Of a DNA stretch of 64,000 bases, positions 29,571 through 41,100 are shown piece by piece; the stretch's first letter is position 1, and every line of letters starts with the position of its first letter. The translations under genes were made by a program, and so were the position numbers. The notes under the pieces are model-generated. The model had not been told where the DNA came from, made no database searches, and saw nothing but the letters and a program-made list of their open reading frames with translations. Origin of the DNA: Branchiostoma belcheri (Eukaryota > Chordata > Leptocardii > Amphioxiformes > Branchiostomatidae); NCBI RefSeq assembly GCF_001625305.1, contig NW_017804231.1, positions 879,763-943,762 of the forward strand, read 5' to 3'.

Positions 29571-32500
29571 TCAGCACCATGATAGTCTTGATAGAACATG
29601 CTTTATAAATTCCTCCTTCTGCTCCGTGAGAGGTTCGCCCGCGGTCAGCCTGCGCTCCGCCATGGCAAGGTACTTCTGTTCCAGTTCGTCCAGGCTGATT
29701 CCATTCTTCCGGATTCGCCTCTGTAGGATGCGGAGCTTCAGGAGATATTTCAGTCGGGTCAACTCTCCCCCAAACTTCTGCCTCTCCTGTAAAGGAAAAC
29801 CAACGACGTGTGAGTATAAATTATAATGTAAGTATCATACCATACTATGAAATGCAAGGGTGGGAATCACAAACTTCATGACGGCAATGACATGATTTTG
29901 ATCGTATATAATATCAAGAAGGTTTAAAAACCTCCTTGACAATATTCATTATTGTGTGTTACTGTGGAAATTTACGGGGAAAAAATCATGGGAGGGGGGA
30001 ATTTGAATGGCATGTATACGTAGGAAGTTTATCCAGTATCCAGGTGCAGTACATGCAACTCTAAAGCCTTGCCTGTTTACTCACATCGGCCGTCCCATGC
30101 TGAAGCAGCCACTTCTCCAGATCATCGATATCCCGTTGCAATTCCGTGATTTTGCGCTCGTTTTCTTCCCCCTTGTCTTCCTTACGTCTCACCATTTTCT
30201 TCATGGTCCCTTGGTGGTCTGGTGGTGAAGACAGACGACTTTCCACTTGCTGGTCATGCCAAAAACTAGCCGCGGACTGTGCGCGTCGATACTCTCGCTG
30301 GTCGACACCTCTAGATCTGTTCTTATCCAACAACCTGTTTGTAGGGGTTTCTCTCTGTGTATTTGGAACGTTCTGTACCTTCTTGATCTTCTCCATCGTC
30401 TTCTTGATGGTGTTCCCGTAGCGCAGGTTGTGTCGTATTGGCGTCTTGCATTTCGGGCAGGTTTTGAGTCGGATGTTTCTGTCGGTGATGTCCATCCACT
30501 GGTCCAGTCCACGAACCTCTATCACGTGACCGCAATCCTGCAGCTGCAAGAATCGGGCGTCGGGCTCATCCTCGATGCCGAAGATGATTTCTGTCAACTC
30601 TTCACGATCACAAATTCGGCACTTGTCCGGGCATGGCTCCCCGCACATACCGATGCATGGCCGGGCTTTCTTACACTTGCCACAACGTCGGGTCTTCCGG
30701 CAGGGTCGATTACACCGAGGACGGTCGCAGGGCTCACCACACGGCATTTCACATTGATAATGTCTACATCTCCACTCGCATGGCATCTGGCAAGGTGCAC
30801 ATGGCTCCCCGCATGGTGCCGAGCATTGGTGGGAGCAGACAAGCACACGATTGCACGGTTCCCTACAGGGCTCGTGCATTCTCCTTTGCCTGCAACTATC
30901 ACATGTACCAGCACAACGGTGGCCGCATTTAAACAGTCGAGTGCACGGGGCGTTGCAGACAAGGTCGTCGTCGTCTTTTTTGTAGCACGGGATCGTCTGC
31001 TTGTGTGGACATCTGGGAAATGTCTTGTCGACCAATACTTGACATTTACCGCAAGGCTGACTGCAAAGCCTCTGACATCTGTGTCCGAGGTCACAAATGA
31101 CTTTGTCACAGGGCTTTTGGCACTTGTACTCTTCATGATCCGGATCAGTCGGGTGGCAGCGCATTTCACAGACATGGCCACACTGTAACCTGTGTGTACC
31201 ATAAACGATAGGGATTATGATAATTATAATATTTAAACCATGCCATTATTAGTCATAAAAGTTCAAATCGGCATGCACTGCGTTTTTTCATTGAGGTCAT
31301 GAGGCAAAAGGTAAGGGTCAGACAAAATATATGAACAAGATAAAGTAAAAATATCAACAAGATAAAGGTTAAATCATTCAAAGTCAAACCACACTAATTT
31401 TCTGAGAACAATAAGTTTATGTACTGTTTGTAACATTACTTGCCTGAAGGTACACGGCCGCATGCATCCTCCGTTCGGTGCTTTCTCAAAGTCGTCGCTG
31501 GTTGACACGAGAATCTCGCTGTCTGGGTGATTTTGGCAGCTCAGCGTTAGACTTTCACCCACACTCTTTTGCTGTAGAAGTTCCTGGATGATCTGGGCAG
31601 TAATCAATTAAAATTTGAACTGAAGTCACAGTACAGTGCAGATAAGTATGAAAAGTGCCAAATGTCATTACGATAAAAGTTGTCATGAACTGCAGTAAAT
31701 CACACTTTTCTTCACCTTGATCCATAATGTGCTCGCCTTTGCCAACATCATCAAGTTGCCTATAGTGAAGAAACCCTTCTTCGCTCTTGAGAGAGCAACG
31801 CAAACACGGTTGTCTACCTGTAAGTGCAATGAAATAATGTTTTCAACGTACATCTAATGCATTACGAACTGGGCCCATTCAGAATCAGGAAATCAGTAAT
31901 TAATTAGTAATGCAATTTGATGTCTGAAATAGCCTTGGAAACAGGGTTTTGCAGGTAAAACCTAATATCGAATTCAATACAAAAATGTAGACATAAATTC
32001 ACGGTGGGCAACGAAGAGATCCTTAGCTTCCCTCACCTTGAGAAATCCCACGTTGCCCTCGTCATTGCTCCGCACCAATGACAACAGGATGATGTCACTT
32101 TCCTCTCCCTGAAAGCTGTCCACGGTGGAGACGCGCACACCATCAAAGACCTGCCGCGGCATGGCCTTCTTGAAGTTCTGTAGTTGGCCCGTGTAGGTGG
32201 TGAGGATGGTGATTTGGGACGGGCTGTATCCTTGCTGCAGCAGGTAGCGACAGAAAGCGGCCATGAATTCCGCCTCGTGCATATTGGACCGGCTCTTCGT
32301 GTCTCTCTTCTGTTCCTCCCTGTGGGTGTGATTCACAAAGAACATGTTGGACGAGACGCCCTTGATGTTGTCGAAGTTGAGCACGGATTCGTGGTTGTCC
32401 AGCGACTCGTAGATGTGCGGCGTCAGGAGCCGTGCGAACTCTGGCCGCATGCGATGCTGAGACTGAAGCCGCTGACACTGCATGCCATTCATTATCATAC

Positions 32501-34748
32501 GTTCGAATAGGGAGATACCCATGTTGTAGTTCGTCTCCAGGTCGTAAACAGTTGGCTTGGGACGGAGCTGTTGGTGATCCCCGATGAGTATGAGGTGTTG
32601 GCAGTGTTGAGACAGCGTTGTAACGATGTGGGCCTCCAGAACTTCTGCTGCCTCCTCTACAATGACAATGGCAGGTTGAATGTCTTGCAGGATCGAGTGG
32701 TATTTGGCCGCACCAGTAGTGGTCATTCCGACGACACATGCTTCTTCCATAATCCTTCGATCTTCCTCATTTCTGTACCCTTCAAGTCGACGGGCAACTT
32801 CCTCGTATTGGTCTACATACTTTCGTATAAACTGCCTGTGATGCGCGTGGTACTTGGCTAACCAGTAACGATAGAGGCGCCATCGATCGTTCAGTTGCAG
32901 CTTCCAGATGTTTGGGACGTTTCGAACTTCTTCTTGGGTCATCATCTCCGTCTTACTGAGTTCACGCCGTAGCTCATTTCTCCTTTTCTTCTTATTGGAT
33001 TGAACCTGCCATCCTTCGGGATCCCCAGCCCGACGGTCTTTGATCTGCATATTCTCGAGGTCTAGGGCCAGGTCTACCACGCTGTTGTAGTTCCTTCTGT
33101 GTTGTCTGCTGTTTCCACGACCGTACAGCGGTTCGACGTCGTCGAGGAGTCGCTGTTCTTCTGGGATGTCCATGATTTCTATCCCAACTTCCTCCTCGTC
33201 CTCTGCTTGGGCATCATGGTTCTGCCTGTCTGCTCCGGGCAGGGCTTGCTCTCCAAGACCTAGCCAGTCCACTATTACAGATTCCCTTTTCTTTCCACCT
33301 AGCATCCACCTGTCCTCGTTTTGCTTGGCCGATCCCTGCATCAAACTGTCCCTGTGACGTTGGTCCAACATCAGGGTGTCTTCATGAAGGAGTCCATTTT
33401 GCGTTGCCGTCAACTGATCCAGATAGACATCCATCTGCTCCTGAAGACGTTTCATTTTTCGTGTTGCATCGGCAGCTCCCTTGTGCTTTTTCTTCTGGCG
33501 TCTCTTGTTCCTGATGTTTTTGAGATTAAACTGCTTTAGCTTCTCACTCTTGCTTTGCCCTCCAACTCTTACGATGCCTTTGTGGTAGGAATCTGCTATT
33601 CCTTCAAGAAATTGGTCAAGGGCATGATTTGTGTAACAGACCACAAGGATGGGCCCAGCCGCTTCTAGACCTCTTTGGACTCCTCGCCACTTATGACTGT
33701 TTTTCAGCAGAACTTCGATGATCTTGAGCCCAATGTAGGTCTTCCCAGTTCCTGGCGGACCTTGTATGATGGCGAATTCTTTAGTCAGTCCCAACTTGAA
33801 GGCGCGGTACTGGGACTCGTCAAAATTCAAATCTTCCGCTGATGGCCACATGTTGTCCCGAAGGACGGGAACTGAACGAACTGAACGAGTACGACTGCCA
33901 TGCACGTTTTCAGCAACAACTGATAGGTCGTATGTGACACCCCGAAGATAGGCTGGTGGGTCGACGCCGTTAGCGCAGTCACAGTCCACGATGTACTTGA
34001 GGAACGGCATTGTGTTCTGGTCAACCTCTTGAAGACCTTTCAGGACGTGTCTGTAGGATTCAAAGAAGGCGGTTGACTCAACCATGATGAACGTCTCCAT
34101 TGGGCTGATGTCTAACACTTCCGACGTATCACCTTCGAATCGAACTTCCACCCAACCCTGTCCAAGCTGTTTTAGGTCTCGATTTGCGACCGTCGCGAAG
34201 AACATGGTCTGAAACTCGTCACTGGAGAGGCAGACGAGGGATCCGTAGATCAACCGTTTTGACTGTTGCCACCTCACCCGTTGGAGCTCAGGTCTGCTAC
34301 TATCGAACTGTATCCTGTAGACGATACCGTTATGAGCGTACGTCGGGTAGGCAACATGGACGTCATAGTAGACATAGATGTCTTGCGGCGTGCCTGCCTG
34401 ACGTCCCGAACCACGTCTACGCATGTTTAGGAAATCAGTAATACCCTCTCGGAGCGGCCGTACGAAGTCTTCTCGCAGCAGCCTGAACTGGACGTCCAGA
34501 TACGTGTCCACGTCAGGGTAGCGGCCACGGACGATGTTGGGGCGAAGAAACGGGTCCTTGTCAGTGTGGATGTCATAGAAAGTGGGGATGACCGACAGTT
34601 CCCTGAAATCGTCCGGAGGCGTCTCCCGTCGGGTGGCATGTTCCCTTCTTCCACCACGCTGACCATCCCTCCTACCAAAGTCGCCTCGTCCACGCCCAGG
34701 CCTCCCCCTGTAGCTGTAGCTGAAGCTGGAGCCGCTGTCACCTTCCAT
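29571..34748 (-). CDS. ZNFX1-like RNA helicase A (short form): SF1 helicase plus NFX1-type zinc fingers
   Basis: Coding exons: 34748-32037, 31817-31716, 31592-31444, 31189-30073, 29786-29571; 4296 nt in phase, 1431 aa. Residues 1-40 are an Arg/Gly-rich tail. The conserved PPDDFRELSVIPTF region leads to a superfamily 1 (Upf1-like) helicase: Walker A GPPGTGKT near 330, IVIVEEAAEVLEAHI (Walker B, DEAA-like), LILIGDHQQLRP, QSQHRMRPEFARLL, TVDSFQGEESDIILLSLVRS and, across the next intron, RVCVALSRAKKGF. Cys/His-rich NFX1-type fingers follow (LQCGHVCEMRCHPTD; FKCGHRCAGTCDSC; LVCSHQC), then a Leu/Arg helical tail. Vertebrate ZNFX1 senses viral dsRNA and signals through MAVS; worm ZNFX-1 acts in small-RNA inheritance. 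Compared with paralogue B it lacks the roughly 160-residue segment between the RG tail and the helicase and has fewer fingers. Intron 3 uses a GC donor (cag then gcaagt); the exon 4 donor is either GC (in the position used by B) or an in-frame GT 12 bases earlier. Confidence 0.9.
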
Positions 34749-34987
34749 GGGTATGGGTTAACTACACAACGATATGTCATCAAATTTAAGACCTGCATCC
34801 ACTTTTTGCCTCCCCCCACCCACCGCAGCTATGTAGATAGTAGCTATCGCTTGTGAACCGTGGCAACTTGACATGTATGCACTCTGTGCCCCTAGTTATA
34901 ACAGCTTTCCCAAGTTAAATAACAACACTTGAATTGTCTCTCTTCTCATGACGTCAATGGAAGCGTCGGAAAATGACCGCACGATCA

Positions 34988-35081
34988 CCACGGCCCTAAA
35001 CAATTAGAACATATCGGGTTTCATTCCTGAATACCTCAGAAACAAAAGAGTTTCGGATGGGAAACTTGACTCGCTTCTAGG
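34988..35081 (+). repeat. Upstream repeat block, copy 1
   Basis: Shares gaacatatcgggtttcatt, ctcagaaacaaaagagtttc and gaaacttgactcgctt with the copies at 35705-35815 and 36642-36752; it is the most diverged of the three. Confidence 0.7.
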
Positions 35082-35649
35082 GTTTAATCCCCACACCCAC
35101 CCCTCCCAATCGCTGGTACGTGGTCTAATTTTGAATATTGAACTAGTAATCTCTTGGCCACCTACTTGAGATGCATCTGAACGAAGGCCATCCATGCAAA
35201 TATGTCATGCAATGTCTTCCCGCGAAAACTTATGTTGTTTGATCAGATAAAAAAATCTTGACGAAACATTTACAATTGCATCAGGATCAGAATGGCCAAA
35301 ATATAGGCTAATAGCCAAAAAACGGTGAGGTCTAAATCTGACTAGAAACGTTCAAGCAAGGACATTATACACAGTATAATGTCCTTGGTTCAAGTTACAA
35401 TTTGTTCACTGTGGCTCGTCATGCTCAGTAATGGTGTCTATACTGTACGATGCCAACATCGAATAAGCGATTGGGCGTATACGTACGTCAAACTAGAACT
35501 CACCTGTCCTCTGCGAGGGAAGCCACCGAACGTTCTTTCCCAGCCAGTTGGTACAACTGAGCTCATGACCACCTGCCTACAATCTGATGTCCAGACGGAC
35601 CATCCATACGATTTATATCTAGCCTGCCGGGGCTTTCAGATGACGTCAC

Positions 35650-35664
35650 AGTTTCGTTACGTCA
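35650..35664. promoter_or_regulatory. Composite AGTTTC / ACGTCA motif
   Basis: AGTTTCGTTACGTCA: an IRF-type half-site (GAAACT on the other strand) three bases from a CRE/ATF-like ACGTCA. The identical 15 bases recur at 36581-36595 and nearly so at 55522-55536, with one extra spacer base at 55225-55240 and 56180-56195. Recurrence is seen directly; a role in transcription is inference. Confidence 0.45.
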
Positions 35665-35704
35665 CTCTGTATACGGACCTTGTATACGGACGAATCCACT
35701 TCTA

Positions 35705-35815
35705 CAGTTTTTACACCGTCACTGCCTTAAACAAACAAATAGAACATATCGGGTTTTATTCCTCAATAGGTCAGAAACAAAAGAGTTTCGGCTGAAACTT
35801 GGCTCGCTTTCAGCC
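35705..35815 (+). repeat. Upstream repeat block, copy 2
   Basis: Nearly identical to 36642-36752 over about 110 bases (cactgccttaaacaaacaaa, gtcagaaacaaaagagtttc, ggctgaaacttggctcgctt). The distance between the copies is 937 bases. Confidence 0.8.
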
Positions 35816-36580
35816 CCCCCCCCATGTTAAATAGTTTGTAATCGTTAGTATGTTTTTGAAAATTAAAAATTGCCTTTTGAAATAGTAGTCTCTAGATGTT
35901 AGACCACCTACTTGAGGTGTATCTGAACGGAGGCCATCCATGCACACGTGCCTCGTAATGTCTCCTTTAATATGAAACCTTTACGATGTATGACCAGATT
36001 AAAAGCCTTGTCGAGACATTGCATATAGGATCACAATGGCCAAATATAGATACTAATAGTCAAGAAACCGTGAATTCTAAATCTGACAAGAAACGTTTCA
36101 GCTGCAATTGTCCATTGTTGCTTATCAAACTCAGTAATGCTGTCTATATTGTACGGTGCCAACATGATTGATAATGATGAAAAAGCAATTGTAGATACAC
36201 GTACGTCAAACATTAGAAAATTAATTGCAAAAAAAGTTAACGTTACGTAGTTAGTCAACAGCAAAGATTACTAAAACATCAAAGTCGCTAATATTGCTTG
36301 GCGCATAGTTGGCAGGTATAAGAAGCATTCATGGATGTAAAAGAAGACTGCATTTCATCTGTATCTTCTATCGATACTTGATAATAACTGAACTCACCTA
36401 TCTTATAGCCGAAGTGGAATCTCACCTTGAATACATCAAATGCTATTGAAGCCACAGAACGTACTTTCCCGGCCAGTTGGTACATGTCCAGTACATTTGA
36501 TCTCATGACCCACTGGCCACAATCTGACGACCGTCCATGTGATTTATATCTAACCTGCCGGGGCTTTCCGATGGCGGCAC

Positions 36581-36595
36581 AGTTTCGTTACGTCA
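36581..36595. promoter_or_regulatory. Composite AGTTTC / ACGTCA motif
   Basis: Identical to the 15 bases at 35650-35664 and followed by the same ctctg. The copy sits in the repeated upstream block of ZNFX1-like A. Confidence 0.45.
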
Positions 36596-36641
36596 CTCTG
36601 CACCGCAGGATTGTTGACGAAACCACTTCTGTGCGGGCATA

Positions 36642-36752
36642 CAGCTTTTACACTGACACTGCCTTAAACAAACAAAGAGAACATATCGAGTTTTATACCT
36701 CAATACGTCAGAAACAAAAGAGTTTCGGCTGAAACTTGGCTCGCTTTCAGAG
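36642..36752 (+). repeat. Upstream repeat block, copy 3
   Basis: Closest to copy 2; ends ggctcgctttcag before a pyrimidine- or purine-rich run, as copy 2 does. Confidence 0.8.
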
Positions 36753-37359
36753 GTTTTACTCTCCCCCCAGTAGTCTCCAGGCCGCCTACTTGATACGTAC
36801 CTGAACGAAGGCCACCCGTGCAGGCGTGTCATGCAATGTTTTCTCGTGAAAGCTATCCGGTGTTTGATCATACATGTAAACTCCAATTTCCGAATCTACT
36901 ACGGCCTTACAGTTTTTTTTAGATAAGCGCCACGTTGGAGTACAATGTACTCCCGTTAGTTATACAACTATTGCTGCCAATAATAATATGTTTCCTGCCA
37001 GGAAACATCAGTGGCAAGCAAAAAGGTAAATTGCCAATCACTCCCCAAATTTAACAGATGACTGTTTGATAGTGTAACATGATTTTGGCTGTCCATATTT
37101 TGTGACGCAACCTTTTTGGAACTGTGCCACTTACTAGGGCGACCACCTTCTCGTCAGTAAACCCTAGCCTAGTACCAGACGTAAACCCTCGAAAGTGTGT
37201 GTGTGGGGGGGGGGGGGGCAAATCTGAACAATGCCTCCGATCGTGTTTCAGCTAAGGACAGGTCATCGGGGATATTGACATCATTTTCTTCGTAGAAGAA
37301 ACGCATTTTTCAAGAACAAACACAAAACTGTGTCGTAAATACTATGTTGGAAAAGAAGC

Positions 37360-37551
37360 ATGGATCAAGAAAAACTTAAAATGTACAGCCAGTATATACA
37401 AGACCTCGGTGGCCACTCTGTAGTCAACCCAGCATATGAGCAGCCCCTTACTTTATCTTTATATAAATTAGAACCTGTAAAAGACTGTTCCGAACTCAGA
37501 AATGACAATACGTATTTGAGTTATAGAGATATTCATGATCATTCAATGTGA
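37360..37551 (+). CDS. Possible 63-aa small ORF or alternative first exon with tyrosine motifs
   Basis: An ATG-to-stop frame of 63 codons, 640 bases before the lectin gene and on the same strand. It has no hydrophobic segment but several tyrosines in signalling-like settings (VVNPAYEQP, NTYLSYRDI), which resembles the cytoplasmic tails of membrane receptors, including the lectin next to it. It could be an alternative first exon (a gtaaaag donor-like site lies inside), a remnant of a receptor tail, or chance. No homologue is recognised. Confidence 0.25.
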   Translation: MDQEKLKMYSQYIQDLGGHSVVNPAYEQPLTLSLYKLEPVKDCSELRNDNTYLSYRDIHDHSM

Positions 37552-38190
37552 ACTTTCAACTTTGAACTGTATGCTATATATATATATACATATATAACAG
37601 TTGTCACATAATTTGGAGAGAAATGCCATCTTACTTTCTTTTGTACCATTTACTACAACCTCTCAAGCTATAATGTTGAAATTTTGTGCATGAGCAGTAT
37701 AAAAAAAACACAAACTTTGTAAGCATGTACATTTAAAAACTTAACTTCTACTCCTGTGGCTCTGAGCTGAGATTAACTACTCTATGTCGAAAATTGGTCT
37801 GCTACTAGCAGAAAAACAACATGCCAGTCATAAAACTTCATACGGTGCCAGTTCGTCCATAAAAGGGGAATTATGTGCTTTCTTCTTTAGAAAATGATCT
37901 CATTATTTGCCATATTCATATAAACATAAAGAGAAATGATATGACGAGTTTTCCCGTTTGAAAAGTTTTCTTTGATATCAACTCTTTCAGATCATCTTTT
38001 TTCATCAAGAAAATTAGTCCGCCGCTGTAGAAAAGAAAATGAAATACCATTCGCAATACATCATATCACGCCATAAAAGGGCAAAACGACACCTTATTTC
38101 TTAGACTAATCGCTACAGGATTACTAATATTCATACCTATTTAACTGTAAAAGTATAGAATGTGTACACCAACCTGTCAGTAGAGTAAAC
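37552..38190. other. Non-coding, upstream of the lectin gene
   Basis: AT-rich sequence with a short ta microsatellite near 37575-37595. It presumably holds the lectin promoter and 5' UTR; no TATA box, initiator or known site could be fixed with confidence. Confidence 0.4.
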
Positions 38191-41100
38191 ATGTATGAAC
38201 AAGCGGAGCCGGTCCGGTCCTCTCTCTCGGGGCCCGGCAGAGGCCAAACCAGCCGGCAGGAACCTACCGTACACCTGAGTACTTCAACAGGACGTGTTCG
38301 CTACGGCAAGGCCGCTTCTGACAAGCAAGAAGACGGTATAGAAACGTCGTCAGACGCGTACGAAGAAGCCGAGGCGGTGAAACGTCACGCAACGTACACG
38401 TCTGCAGGTAGCTCATGTCGTTGTACCTTTATCTTTTTTTCTTTTTATATAAGACACTACAAAGTTTATTCTTCTAGATTCTGGTCTTCACATTAATACA
38501 TCCTGTGGTACCTATCATGTTAACGGTTTGAAGGTAACTTTAGAATAACCTAAACAGGTTATTTTTCTACAGACCGCGCGTATCAGAGTGAAGCAAGCGG
38601 TCGCCGTGCTCGAAGTTTCATCCGCTCCCACCGCAGCTGCTTGGCCGCCGCCACCGCTGTGGTGCTGAGTCTGATCGCTGTGGGACTCGCCTTGGCTTGC
38701 TTCATCAATGAAGAGGTAAGCACAGCTAAATCGTAAGAGCGTTTATCTCCTTTTTTGTCGTCAAATGTTCTTACAGAAGGTAGCTGATGTCTAACACCCC
38801 CTTTTGTTCTGGTATTTCCTTGTCTAATGCCCTTCCTAATTTTTGTGCTTATATAGGACATATCACATCTGTCAGATACTTTCAACGACCGAAACCAAAC
38901 TGCTGCCATGGGGTGTCTTGGTGGCAAGGACAAGATGCTAGGTAAGGTAATATGAGCCTGATATACCTATTTATACCACATGTGCTGTACTTCTGTTCTG
39001 AATGATACGGTTAGTTGCTGGATTGAGACGGTCTAATTTGGCACCACTGTGCAGTCATTACAACTACTGTGTGGGTCTGACATGTTACCGACCTTGTTTA
39101 TTTACCTCATGCTAAGGTCACAATTTAGGGCCTGAACAGGCCTTTTCTGTGGGAACGAGAAGTATTATATAAAAGACAAGAAGACACCAGAAGTTAAAAA
39201 AAACAATCATAGGTACTATGTATCTACTTTTGATGTGAATTGTATATTTTTCATTTATGCAAACAGCCCGGCCGGGCCACGGTTAGAAAATGTGACCTTA
39301 GTATTAATATGTCTGCCCGCTGCGTGTGAGGAAAAATGTGTCAACCAAACCCAATCAACAAAATTTGTTTCAAGTTGAGTGAATGTGAATATCACATAAA
39401 CATAAACATTTATTCAAATCATGACCGCATTTGAATAATTCATGAGTAAATGCTATAATAGCCTTCTTTGTTAAGATAAGACTGTCATTGGCTGGAAAAT
39501 ATGTAAGGGGTTGAAAATAACACATTTATGTATAATGTAATAGGCCATCGTCTTTGAAGTTTTTGTGGCCAGTGTGATAATCTGGTTATGCTAATTCGAG
39601 GCTTTGATGATAGGAACATCAAGGACATGTCGTATGGGTGCGAAATATTGTGTTGTTCCCCTTGCTAGACGACTGTCTGCATTGCAATATGTGTCCTGTC
39701 TGTGGTTTGACAATAAAAGCTGGGTGTTCGGTGGGTTGGGAGCTCGGTCAGGAGACAGTCTGAGAGAGAGACAGCTCGAGAGGAGGTTACAGAGAGAGAC
39801 TGTCCCAGCCCATCGTCTCCCGTGCGTGCGTGACGGCAATTATGCCTGTGTCCTGCGTGTGTTCTTGCTAGCCCTGTAGTTAGTCTCCCTTGCAGCATCC
39901 TAAAAGAACCCGGTGAATACCACCTCGGTTACATTTGGCGACGAGGATGGGATGCTGTGTCAACCAACATCTAGGGGGACGCTGCAGGGCAAAGCCACGC
40001 CGGGACCAGGAGGGCCGGAGACGCGCACGGGAGGGCAGGACCGACGCCAGAGACAAGCGGACCTCGACAGGCGGGCCACGACGAGAGGAGGCAGCGAGCC
40101 TGTTTCTGTAGAGCCGCAGGAGAGGAGGGATGTCGACAGGGACCAGAGCTGGGCTGGGAGAGACCGGGAGACATCGGCCAGGGATCAGGGGAAGACGCCG
40201 GGCGTTCGGACGGAGGACAGAACCAGGAGCCGGACAGAGACAGTGAGTGGGCCGGTGTCGTGTGGGATTTGAGAATGCCATGTACGCTCTGACTGACCGC
40301 CTATGTCGAAGTTTTGGTCGAAGTGTCTTCTAGCATTAGTTTTCTAGATTTGGTAGTGTTTTAAAGAATTGATAATGTGTTGGAAGTGGTGACTGAACGT
40401 TTTCGGCTCGGATTTATATTTTTAGTCTCCTTCAGCAAGAACAAGGAGTTGAGGAAAGTTTGATGTTCATTTTGAAGTTGTAGATGGTTCTTCTGGAGAG
40501 TTGGATGTTGGAATCCTGTGGTGTTCGAACTTGGATATATTCATCTGATGTTGGTTTTATAGAGTCTAGTTGGAAACTGTGATGGGTGGTGTGATCCCCG
40601 GGGAAACCCAGACTTCGGGGGTTGGACTTCAGTCCTTCAGGGGGTTACATCGCCTGGGTTAGATAAAGTCTTGAAGTCGAACAGTGTTTTTCGCTTGTCT
40701 GTAATTTGTTCTTTGCACTGTTTTTTCTATATCCTTTTGAGTTTTTATGTTTTTGCCTCTGGAGTTTGGACAGTGAGTCCAGGACTTTGATTTGTTTTGA
40801 ATATTCAAAAGGTTGACAGTTTGAATATTAAGCAGGTAGTGCGGTGTTTTTGTTGTCTTTTCCATCATGTTATCTTTGTCCGTTTTTGTTGTGGCTATTG
40901 TCTTAGTTATCACCTTGAAAGTGTAAAAAGGACTTTTAGAGGATGTTTGGGAATGTTCTTCATATGGAATCAAGTAGGGTAGCTTGTTGGGAGCTCTACC
41001 AACTCCCTCGGTTGAGCAGGGGGCTTTGCCTCACTAGCCCAAGGTCCTGACACAACCTTGGAGGTAATACCCTACGGACTCCCAGGGTGAATGTGTATTG

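Larger units (their letters stand above)
34749..37359. other. Upstream region of ZNFX1-like A with imperfect tandem repeats
   Basis: No gene is supported. A block of about 95-110 bp recurs at 34988-35081, 35705-35815 and 36642-36752 (cagaaacaaaagagtttcgg, gaaacttggctcgc). A second block recurs at about 35582-35670 and 36515-36600 (gcctgccggggcttt, cagtttcgttacgtcactct), and a third (cacctacttgag, ctgaacgaaggccatcc) at about 35160, 35905 and 36780. Similar sequence to the second block lies at 55446-55545, and 37130-37240 resembles 55855-55960 (gcgaccacctt, gtaaaccc, cgaaagt, a long G run). These flanks are shared with ZNFX1-like B. Confidence 0.65.

Noticed and set aside
30247-31188. 313-codon open frame on the plus strand
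   Set aside because: It is antisense to the Cys-rich zinc-finger exon of ZNFX1-like A, whose biased codons leave the opposite strand open; it has no recognisable domain.
39913-40272. 119-codon Arg/Gly-rich frame at the start of the LTR element interior
   Set aside because: Low-complexity composition explained by GC- and purine-rich DNA; no zinc knuckle or other gag feature is visible, so it is not called a gag remnant.
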